From positions 8,523,954 through 8,587,953 of the forward strand of contig NC_087066.1 in assembly GCF_963678635.1 (NCBI RefSeq): DNA of 64,000 nucleotides. Direction: 5' to 3'. This document shows, piece by piece, positions 35,801 to 47,800 of the stretch (its first letter is position 1; each line of letters begins with the position of its first letter). Made by a program: the position numbers and the translations under genes. The notes under the pieces are model-generated. The model did not search any database and was not told the DNA's origin. It was given only the letters and a program-made list of their open reading frames with translations. This DNA comes from Symsagittifera roscoffensis. Its lineage: Eukaryota; Xenacoelomorpha; Acoela; Convolutidae.

Positions 35801-38800
35801 TGAATTGTCAACATTTTCCTGCTTTTTCAGCTGAACTGCATTTTTGTTTTGGCTCAAGGTCGCTCCATTATTCAGCTGGACATCGGAAAATATGTCATCA
35901 TCATCTGAGAAGCTGCAATCAAAATCCAAGTCCAAACTGTTTTTACGTTCTGCTTTCATTTCTGGCTTCGAACTTCGGTTTGGAGCTGAATCGCCACCCA
36001 CCATATTTACACCATCGTCATCTTCATCATCTTTATGACTATTGTTTTTGTTGTCTGATTGTTTATTTACATTCTGTACACCATTATTATTTACATCTTC
36101 ACCATCCTTGCTTACATTTCGCACATCGCTTTTTACATTATTTACATTCTTCTGTACATGTGATGAACTCGGTTCTTCGTCTCCACGTGAAGTTGCATGG
36201 TCGGTTAGTATTTCAGAAGATAGATTTGCATTAGCTGAAATTGAAAAAGAGAAATTGTGAGTCAGAACAGAGAAACAAACCATGGATTGGAGTGAACGTT
36301 GAGAGTGGTTATTAAAAAAAAGAACAATAACAGTTAATCAGATTAAGAAGAGATTTTTGGAGGCAGTCTTTAAAAAACGTATCAAAAATGAGTGTTTGAT
36401 TTTTACTAACCTAAATGCGCCTTTCCGTTTGCTACAATCTTCACATCTAAAACAAAGAAGTAGTCTTTAAAAGGTTTAATTAAACACAGAGGCGAAGTCG
36501 AGCTTCGCACCACATAAGTCGAAAAAAAAAGTTAAATGTTAAAAAAAACAAAGTCAACCAAATTTGTCGTATGTCTCGATAAAAAACAACTAGGGTGCCA
36601 GCTACAGCTGTAGGTACGCGTTTTATATTGAATGAATTTGCTATACTGATGCGACACGAAAAATGTGTTTTCAAAAATTGGACTTTGCATAATACTTTAG
36701 TTGTTTCTACCAAAATAGGAGTAAAAAAATTTGAGATAATAAATTTTCTCAAGGAGATCACATTTATCTTACAAAACATATGAGGAGTCGCCGCTTAAAT
36801 TGAACTATTCAACTCAGATTTAATTGTGTAAATTTTAAGATAATTCAAAAAGTTTCTATAAAACGATCAAAAAACGTTCCAAAATCCATTACTTTTTCTT
36901 CAAAAGCAGGTTGTGGCCGCTTAAGCAGAGAAGATTCCCAAAACCGTCTTTCTCGATTGAACACAACCTGAGAATTGGCACGGTAGTTCGGCCAATTATA
37001 AAGGTAGACTTTCAACAACCTGTTTTTTTGATTAAACCTATAGTATCAGTTTTGGCAGGATAGTTAGCGAAAAAAAATCCAAACAAACGGTCAACAAATC
37101 AGAAACTTGAAATTTCCGAGATTTACAGCTTTTTGACTGAGAAAAAGGGCGTAACCGCTTATGCAGAAGGGATTCACGCAACCTGTTTAATCGATTGAAT
37201 CCAAAATCTCGGATTTAGAAGAGTAGTTCTCGAGAAAAGTAAAAAACTTTAAAAAGAACGGCCAAAAAATCAAAATTTGATTTTTCCGAGGGCTCTTTCT
37301 TTAGGTGTCAACAAAATTCGGTCGTAGTCGTATAATCAAATGAGCTTCCCACAACTCGTTCTTTGAATCGAACCCAAAATCTCATATATGGCAGGGTAGT
37401 TTCTGACAATGTTCAAACAGTTTGAAAAAACGGTCAAAACAATCACAAGCTTTACTTTTCAAAGGGCGATAACTTTTAGTGTGATGAATTTCTTGGGTGC
37501 CCGCTAATTCAGGGGAGCTTCCCACAACCCGATATCTCCACAGAACCCAAAAAATCAGATTTGAAAGGTTATGTTTCAAGAAAAGTCAAAAAGATTCACA
37601 AAACGGTCAAAAATTAAAAACTTGACTATTCTGAGGGCTATAACTCTCTGAGTAAAAAATTTTTGGGGGAGCCGCTAATGCAGGGAGCTTTTCAAAAATG
37701 TTCTATTTATTGAAACCAAAAAACTCAGATTTGAGATGCGTAGTTTTCGAGAAAACGAAAAAAATCAAACTTATGGGTCAAATTTTTCCCACAGACTTTT
37801 TCGAAGGCTGTAGACAGAGAGGTCGAGTAGAAAGGGGAGTACGCAGGGGAGCAGGCGGTCTTGGAATTGATACCCCCTTTTTTGAAACCAGCTGAAGTTT
37901 CTGAGAAATAAAGATTTTCCAATAATTTGGAAATAATTTTCCATAACGAAAAAAGAAAACCGATTGGTTAGCATACAATCAAAATGAAAAAGTCTGAGGG
38001 GAGTGTTAAAACTATGTTCCCCTTAAAACGACCCAAAATTAGGCCATCAGTCGATGTAAAATAGCCCAAAATATTTTGGACAGAGGATTTTTTTTTGCGA
38101 AACAAAGGAAACATGAAGTCAAGGTGAGTAAAATTACAAATTATAGGAGTAAATCAAACACTAAAAGCAACATTAAAGAAAAATGCGTGCAGCAAAAAAA
38201 ATTCAAGATGTGACAACTAAGGCGACAACAGACAAATAATAAGCCGACGATTTTATTTGAAACAGAATATTTCCTGTTTGAAAAAAGAACAGATCCTGGT
38301 CAGATTCGAACCCCGGACCTTTGCCGTCCTAGGCATATTTGTTACCTCTAGGCTAAGTTGGCCGGGAACGCATAGACATTTGAATTCAGTGTGAGCCAAG
38401 ATATCAGTGACTCTATTAAACATGTTGTTAACCCGAAAAGAAACTATATTCCGGTTTGATAATGCTTGCTTATCGCAAGCGTAATAAAGGGATCACTTCC
38501 ATAAGATCTTCAAGATCTACACAAACATGTAGCATATTTTTGTGAATGGAGCACAAGTGGTGGCCAGTGGGCGCGCAGAAATTTTTCAAGAGAGTTCGGT
38601 TTGAAAAAAAAGTAAACATTTTTGTTTAGGTCAGCCAACTTGATTTTTGAAAAAACAGGCTAAAATGACGTTTTGAGTATTTTTAAAAATATTTGACCAA
38701 AAAATGAGTTTTTTTTGGCGCGCGCTCTCCTTAAATTTATTTTTATTGGAGCCAAAGACGCCTTTGGAAAATGTTTGATGTTGGCCAGCCAAAAATCGAT

Positions 38801-41800
38801 CTCGTAAAAGTAAACCAAAGGGGAACCCTTCGGGAAAATGTGGCAACCAGTATTGAGAGGGTGGACCGGTCCCATCCCTCCCCCTTTGGCATGCTACTGG
38901 TGGTGGTTTATGCCAAAAAAGACCAGAGCTCTTCTTATAAGATTGAATGATATTACAACAACGCAGAAAAAATGCTTCAACTACATGAAAAATGTCTTCG
39001 CTGATTCATGTTTAGTAGGTAAAATAACAAATTTTTCCGTTTGTGAAATCAGAATGTGCAGAAACACTTTCGGAGAACGATTGCTAATTTTCATTGAAGA
39101 TAATATATTTAAGTAGAAATGATCCATATAAAGGCGCATCTGCACTACGGAAAACCAGCAAAATATAACATTTTGAACCGTCACCAATCCCCCTTCCACC
39201 CCTCACAAACGCTGTTACACACCGAAGAAACCTTCCTTATTCCCTCCTCGCTCGCACATTTTTTCATCCGCCAACAAGAAGTTTTTACACAGAGGCGAAG
39301 TTGCACTTCGCATACACAAGCAAAAATATGACCAATAACGCTACTGTGAAAAACTGAATGGATAAAACTTTGAGTCTACAAAATTTCATAAGTGACGCTC
39401 GCCAATTATGAGTCTACATAATTGCTAAGTGACGCAAGCCATTAATGACACATTAGCAGTACCAGTCAATTTGAAAAAAAAACTTACCAACTAACACGCC
39501 TCAATTTATAGCACGGGCGCAACTTAACTAGCTTACGAAAAACTTAATTATCAACATCCGACCCTGCCAGGGGTCGAACCCTCTTATTTTGTTGCTGGTC
39601 TCCTTCCCTACCTCTAGGCTACGGAACCATGATGCCTTAAGCTAAAGTGCTATTTGTAATTTAATAGCCTGTGTTAATATCCTTAGCATTGGCTGTACTT
39701 AATAGCTGGATCAAAATGAACACATTTTGTCGCAACAATTGCATCGCAACAATATTTGCGACTTAGGTTGGAAAAAAAGAAAGTTCATACTATACCACAA
39801 GCTATGCTTGTGTAAAAAGAAGAAAACATAGCTAACAAACACAGTTGGAAAAGTCATGAACGCAATTAAACAGAAAAAAAATACAGATATTTGTTTTTTT
39901 TTTAAAACTCAACTTCCGAATTTCCTTCTGAAAATTAAAATCGAAATTAAAAACCGGTTACGTTTTTCTGGACCTTAGCGTTTTTTTTCTGCTCGATAGT
40001 GGAGTTTGCCTTTCTTTTAACAAATAAAATAAACGACTTGAAAATAAGTAATATCGCGTAAAATCAGTTTAGAACCAAATACTAGTCACTTACAATTTGA
40101 ACAAAACATGCTATTAAACTGCAAACAGTGTGCAATAAAAACTGCCACCAAAATTAGCACTTTTATTTGCAAGTTATTTTAGAAAAAAAAAACATAGTTC
40201 GTCATATGACGCTACGCTCGCTAGCTCGATTGCGTTAATAAAATGAGTTTTCCAAAAGTGCTCAAAATTCGTCCATTGCACTAATCTTACAACAGAGCGC
40301 TCAAGGATATAAGTCCTAAGAACAAAGTTGTTCGTGGAAAAATTTCCGTACCCGAATTCAATACACTTATTCTCGTGTATTTAGATTATATAGCTTGCTT
40401 ATTTCTATTAACAATAGAGGTTACTTCTAGGACTAAAAAGTGTTGCCCCAGTCTCAAGCTACAAGAAAGGTTTTAAGTAGGCCATTTGGCTCACCTGAAG
40501 AGTGTGTATGAGTTGATTTTGGATTGTTCATCTCTCCCTCCTTGTCTGCATGTGACTTCAATTCAGTATCAGTGTCGCCCCAGTGGGAATCTGACAAAAA
40601 TACAGCCTCATTAAAACAAACGTTTACAATTGTTGTTGTTTAAGCTAAACCACTATTAAAGGATTGCCTCTCTACCGAACCAACTTTCAATCAATTTTCG
40701 TTCAATTCTATAGAAATTTGCAGAAAGCGCTTCAAGTCAAGCACAACTTGTTTTCTAACACATAGCCAACAGGCAGTTGGAAAAATGTCAACGAACAAAC
40801 TTCGACTCACGGGTTTCATAAAAATATAAATACCAGTTTAAGGCCATTCAATTTTCAAACGAAATGATAGACAGTTTTTTCACATAATAGCAATTCACGT
40901 TTTCGAGTCATTTGAACTTTCGTAATTGCAGAGCATGAATTGCCTGCCTTCCTTTTAGCAAACTAATTTGAATTGAACTTAAAAGCCGAACCGCCAAAAA
41001 ACAAATTTGAGCTGAATTTGAACAAAATATAGATTTTTTCCTGAAAAAAAAACAAAAAAATCATCACGACCTAATTTCATGGTTAGAGCCCTAATTCGTC
41101 TCTTGCAACTACAAGCAAAACTCAATAATTCATCAGTTACGCGACTGACCATCATCAATTTCAGAGATTGTTCTCCCAATGACATTGTTCGCAAGAGAGC
41201 CAAAAGACCCGATCCGGTTTGGTTTACTCGCTTCTCCACCTAAAATACACGACCTCACGTTAAAATAAATACTTTCCAATGACAATTCCTTCAAAAATAA
41301 AGATTATTATCAAACTATAGCTAAAATGAGTTCGGTAAACTTACCAGTTTTCCCATCTGTTGTATCTCCATTCTCTACGTAGTTTGTCAGCACCTAAGCC
41401 AAAACACGTCTTTAAACTACTGTATTCTTCAATCTCAAAATATAGTCAATCACACAGAAGCAAAGCTGCTCTTCGCATAAAAAGCAAAAAACTGAAAACA
41501 TGTAAACCTCAAAAACTTCAGAAAAAAAATCAAACCCGGACCTCTAGATAAAACAGCAAGTGTAAACATAGCGAACTAACAGTTGGAAAAAAGTAATTAA
41601 CGCAAGGAAACTGAAAAAACTGACTTGTTTTTTCAAGAGCCTTCAACTTTCGAACTCCAAAGAAAAAAATAGATGCCCTTTAAGCTCTTTGAATTTCTAA
41701 AACAATTTATGATTGGCGCTTTTGATAACATGAACCCAACTTGAGAAAACTGGATCAATAGGTAAAGTTTTTATTCCGCTGGGAAATCTTAAAAATAAAT

Positions 41801-44800
41801 TCTACTTTCGAAACTAGAAATCGACGTTTTTTCGCGCCATCTTCACGTATTTGGAGATTGCTATTTACGTCACTTTCAGCAGATGAATTTCAATTGAACT
41901 CAAAAAGTGCATTATACCTACATGCATCAATATTTTAAGCATTTTTCCTGAAAAAAAACAAATCAGCACGACCTATATAAGTGTATTCACTACGTTCATT
42001 ACTCTTAATAATTTTCCGATTTCAACATTTTTTTAAATTTCAAATTAAAAATTGGTACTTTTCCTTAGAGTTATCCCTTTTATAGAACTGCATATTCATT
42101 GGGAATTCCGTAACTTAAGTCCAATTTTGAAACTTGAAGACATTCACGTTTTTCGTGACCTTTTGCAGTTCGATAGTGGAGTTTGCCTTCATTTACACTA
42201 GCAAGAACACGGCAAAAAGCACTCTAGAAAAAGCAATAAAAAATAGAAATAAGCCTCGAATTAGCAAAAATTTGACTAGGTCTAGGATTCGATCTGCGAT
42301 CTACTGCAATCAAGAGCTTTTGAGTCTCATTCACCAGCCTTTCAGCCACGCACGCTTAAATACCGACAAACACTAGTCACGAACAAAGCAGCTCCATATG
42401 CTAATAAATTGCCAATGCCATTCAGCGAAGTGGCACCAAATACAAATAGACTCAATTTTTCAAGTATTAATTAGGAATGGAACAAACTGAATGCACCCAC
42501 ACTAACTTTGCAATTAACAAATCGCAAAGCATAAAGCCACATTAAGTATAATTTTAAGTATAAGAGATACATTGAGTTAGAAAAAGTCATAAATCGAGTT
42601 TTTCTTTAAGTTATCTTTGAAACAAATAGCTTTTTCCGGTTCATTTGTTGAAATAAAAACGCATCAGCTGTGTTAACTTACTACTATTCTAATGCCAAAG
42701 CACATGCTATCAAAAAGCTGTTCAGGTGCCCCGAAAATGGCACCAATATTTGAGACGTACGTTAGAAAAAAAGAAGGTTCTTAATAAAACACTAAGCTGA
42801 CGCTAGTGTAAACAGTGGACCAATAACCATGAGTCAAACCGCAAAAAAAACGATTCTAAATCATACTTGACAAATCAAAACTTGCAGAATTTTCCATTAT
42901 AAAATAATCATAAAAAACCGTTTCAGATTACATAAATGGAATTTTAAAAAAACGGAAACTGAACCGGCGTAACGAGGATGGAAACCGCACATTCGAAAAA
43001 AAAATCCAATTTTTCAGAACCTTTTTTTTGAAATTATAGCCTACAGACAGTTGGAAGAGTCGATGAACGCAAATAAGCAAAACATACTGACTTGTTTTTT
43101 AACAAATCTCAACTTTCAAATTTCAAAGAAAAATTAGCTTACCTCAAAGCTTTTAGAATTTATAAAACAAATTATGATTGACACTGCATAAGACTAACCC
43201 AACTTGATAAAAATGGATCAATGGGGAAAAAATTCTCTTCTGCGAAATCTGAAAACTGAATCCCACTTTCCAAACTAGAAGTCAATCACGTTTTTCCTAT
43301 CTTTTAAAACGTTGCTGTTCGATAGTGGAATTTGCCTTCCTTTTAAAAAGGAAATGAACTGAACTTAGAAAACAATCAAAAATAAAACCGCGAAAAAGTA
43401 AATTTGAGCCTCAACATATTTTAAGACTGTTCCTGAAAAAAAACTCATCGCGCCTACCTATATAAGAGTCTGAACTACGTTCATCGACTCTAAAAACAAT
43501 TTCTTCCTAAATCGAGCTCCACCTAACTACTACCTACAAAAACAACAGAAAACAAATAAAATTATTCTACATCATACTTTGTAAAAATTACAAATGGAAA
43601 AATCTTCAACTATAAAAAAAACTATTATTATCTTCAATTACAATAAAACTCATGTTTAAAAAAAACTAGTATGGAAATTGTGAACCCGAAAAAAACTTAA
43701 AAACCATTTCTGCCGGAAACGATCTCCATTATAACTACCTAACCTAAATGCTGGTAGCTTCACTTAAACTTTCAGGAAATTGAGCATGGCACCAGTCTGC
43801 ACATTTAGTTTATCATTCCTACAAAATTTACCTGTGTGAACATTTACGGGGAAAAATCTAGTACCCGTTTGCAACAGCCTTGCTGATCTCACGGGTACAT
43901 AGGTTTGGAAACTTACAGGCTTGGATTTTTCACGTTTGTTGTTTCCAAAATTGAGCGACAACGAGTCATCGTCGTCGAATGAACCGAATCCATCCGACAG
44001 TTGTCGTGGAGACAATTGAGGGTCCGGGCCATTCTCCACTTCGTCTTTTTCTGGCGAGAGGCTTTCGGAAGTCACCTTGTTGTTTGCAGATTTACTTATA
44101 TTTATGCCCTCAGAGTCGTCCTAAAGATAAATTTTAACTAAAAATCTGTTTGGAGCTATTAGGTATGAGCTGTTCAATTAAGATGAGGATTATTACTCGC
44201 CTCTGACTCGGAGTCAGATCCAAACCAACGTGCATCAGCGTCTTCGTCGTCGTTACCTGAAAAAAAGATGGATTTTATTAAACTGGTACGGAAACAATTT
44301 CAAGAAAATGAAATAATCAAAAGTTCACGTGTGAGTTTCAAATAAGGTTTTAGCTATCAGGAGGAAATATTTGAAGCATTAACTGTTTTTTATACTATTT
44401 TTTCTTTGAAAAGGGGAACCCACTCAAGGAAATGCTTCAATCTAAAACCAGATGTACCATTATTCTGTGTATCTTTCTTCTCCTTGTGGCCATTGTGTTC
44501 CTTCGGTGGATTTGAGGCCGATTCTCCAACTTGCTCCTCATCCACCTCAGTATCTTTTCCTTCTTCTTGCTGTCTTTCTTCTTCATTTTCGCCTTCGAGT
44601 GTATTGCTGCTGCTGGCATGTCTGCCTCCTTGCATTTCGTTTTCCTTGCCCTTCAGGTACTTGTGGATGTCCTTATAGCCGTTCATCTGGGCCCTGTCAA
44701 CAGGAAAAAATCAATTGAAGCAATCGATGTCCCAAGTACTAGAATTTTTAAAACTACCGTATCAGAGTTGTTCTCCGATATTTAATTAATACAACCACTC

Positions 44801-47800
44801 GGTTCTTTTTGAAATCCCATTGAACACTTCGAATCAGGCGCGGATCTAGAAATTTCTCGAGGGGGGCGGATTTTCAAAAAAAAAAATTTCGACTTTTTTT
44901 TAGGTTGACCAAATTGATTTTCTGAGGTCTTCCAAATCACTATAAAGACCCTATTTTGACCAATTTTCTACGGCGTTTTTTGGCACTTTTTGGAAAATGT
45001 TGACCAAAAAATCGCGTTTTTTTGGCGCGCGATCCCCCCTCAAAATTAGTATATTTGGCGCCAAAGGCGCCTTTAGAACATTTTTAGGTTCCGTCACCAA
45101 AAAAGGATATCTCAAAATAGTACAAAGGGAGGACCCTTTGGGTCGTCGGGGGTCGAATCCCTGAGGGGGAGGGGCATCAGCCCCCCCCCCCCCCCCCAAA
45201 TCCGCTACTGTTTGAATGTTAGTAAGAGATAAAGACACTTCTTCACATTCAGACAAGCTTCAAGCCCTTAATGTCATTTTGTAATTAATGAGTTAACCAC
45301 TGAGTTGAATTGCGTCTGATTGGACTTTGCTTTTCTTCACCGTAATTCAACAACGATAAGTCCATCAGTCGCATGTTAAAGAGAACACTTTTATCTTCCT
45401 AACAAGCCTTCCTAATGTACATTATAATAAAAACCTAACCCTATAATTGAACAATGGGGATGGGATGGAGGTTTGAATTACAAGCAATATCTGAAATATG
45501 GTACGTACCCCCCTTACATGGTACGAATCTGCCAAATGTACTACCTGTCGCATGCAGTCCATCCATCAGCGTCCTTGAGGAGTACCTCTGCATGGCCGCC
45601 CTCCACTAATGCGGACACCACTTCCCCATAGCCCTGCTCGGCCGCCAGAATGAGAGGAGTCCTAACAACCACATCATTACCATATCATTCTAGGAGACAT
45701 TAAAACCAAATAAATACGAGCATGTATCGTACGCGAGTAGGTTTCTTTTTTTTCATGTTCGCACTCCCCTCGCAAAACAGAAAAATAAATGCTATATTAT
45801 GGGTTCTACCCCCCCCCCATAAGTAGTTTCAAAGTTGGTTCAAGAGTGACCATCCCGACCACTATCAACTTTTCCCGAATGAAAATTCTTCCTTGCGTCA
45901 ATAAAACTCTTCATTAAATATATCTAGATCAAAACTGATTTATTTTCTATTTTCAAAGAATCACATCTAAATCAAAATTGTCTTCATGTTGACAAAAAAT
46001 CGCCTGGCGAGTATTTCCGGTCTTCAATAAAACATATCATTATGAAAACCTTTTCAGTCATGAGAGACTCTAGAAAATTAGGAGTCCGCAAGATTAATGA
46101 AACCTTACGCTAATAAATGTTCAAGTGAAAACCAAGTTCCGTCCCAAACGACGTTATCATAGAGAAAAAAAATGTTGTTGTTGTTGACAGAGATGAGTAA
46201 GCTGCGCTGAGTGTTATATTGGTGTTATATCCATTATCAGTTGTAATTGCGACCAGTATCTGACAGAATTGTATTGAAAATTGAACATCACAGCCAAAAT
46301 GGAGTAACAAATGGAGGACGTGACTTTCAACTCACTTGAGGTTTCTGTTCTGCACATTTGCATCTGCCCTCTGAGCCAGCAGGACTGAACAAATTGACAG
46401 GTAGTTGTTCTCACAAGCAATATGCAGTGCAGTGTTACCATCCTGAAACCAAAAACGGAATAACTAATTAAACAAGACCTGCTGATTGCTTTGCAAGTAG
46501 CACAGAATTTTCCGACCACATAAACCACACAAAATTTAACAAAATGACACAACCATTCAGAAAAAAAATTGGAGCCAAAATTCTTTTAACACTCATTGAC
46601 GGTCTTGTTACGGTGCACGTGGTCCCGGCAAATTCTCGTTGTATGCAAATTTACCATTAACAATGAGAAATAAACTTTTTCTTTCTTTCTTTCTTTTAAA
46701 ATTGTGTTCTGGGACAAACAACCAAGCACAATGTTACACATACTCCCTTATCCGCAGAGAAATATGGAAATTTGTAACCTTTCATGAAGTAGCTCAAATA
46801 TAATATACAAATAGCGAGGTAACCTGTAGTGAATATATGAATATGGCAACACGGCTGTTACCGTTTCACCGACCTGTGAATTTTACCATCTAAACCTTTC
46901 GTTATTATCGCACGATTGTTTTTAAATGCAGCATGCATGGATATTACTTTTGCAAACACATTTGAAATTGACCTTCATCACATTTTTCGGTGGTTGTGGT
47001 GGCGAGATTGGGGGGGGGGGGGTCTTGGTAAAAAAGGGGCAAAAAGCCCCCGGCTAAACATATGCATACATTATCAGGTAGGTTAGGGTTTGTGCCGTGG
47101 TTCTTGAGGAGATGCTTCAGTCCCTGTGACCAGTTGAGTCTCACTGCATAGTGTATGGCCCCCAGTCCATCCCTGTCTCTCACCTCAGTGTCTGGCGCTG
47201 GCTTAGCCGAGAACAGCATCTGCACCATCATCTCGTGCTTGTTCTGAACAGCCTACACAAACGCAAAATATGAATGGTGTATGGCTTTTATACCGTGCTG
47301 ATTTTAAACGAGCCTCAAAACATAGCCAACAGACAGTTAGAAAGATTCAATGAACGTTAGAAAGTTGTCAAGGAAACAAAAAACGGACTTGTGTCTTTAA
47401 AACTTCATTTTTCGAATTGTAAATTATATGGCGTTACCGCTCTTTGATTTTCAAAAACGATTTATGATTGACACTTTTTTGTTGATAAGATTAACTCAAT
47501 TTGAGACAAAATTATCAATAGGTAAAAATTTTATTCCGCTGTGAAATTGAAAATTCAAATCCATTTTCAAGACTAGAAGTCGATCATTCGTGGCATAGAA
47601 GTTTTTCGTGGCCTTAATACTGTTGTTGTGAAGTTTGCCTTCATTTCCACAGAGGAAAAGAAGTGAACTTTAAAAAAAATTATAGTCGAACCGAGAAAAA
47701 TCGAAAAGGGGGTGAACAATTTTCAGATTTTTCCCAAAAAAAGTAGACTCATGAAAGTTTTCACGTTCATCGACTCTTTAAAAGAGGTTGAAAAAAGTGG

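Noticed and set aside
35442-36260. Several + strand frames opposite exon 13
   Set aside because: They are antisense reflections of an acidic, Asp/Ser-rich exon, giving Ser/His/Leu-rich translations without starts or domains.
38292-39629. tRNA genes on the - strand
   Set aside because: A and B boxes are good, but the cloverleaf stems are imperfect and each lies in a repeated element, so they are SINE heads.
43764-43916. Continuation of exon 8 frame to a stop
   Set aside because: A perfect GTAAGT donor precedes it, and exon 9 joins in phase. The extension is judged intronic, although a shorter isoform ending here cannot be excluded.
45180-45197. CRISPR array or bacterial features anywhere in the window
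   Set aside because: No regularly spaced short direct repeats with unique spacers occur; tandem arrays here are satellites, and C- or G-runs are parts of MITEs.
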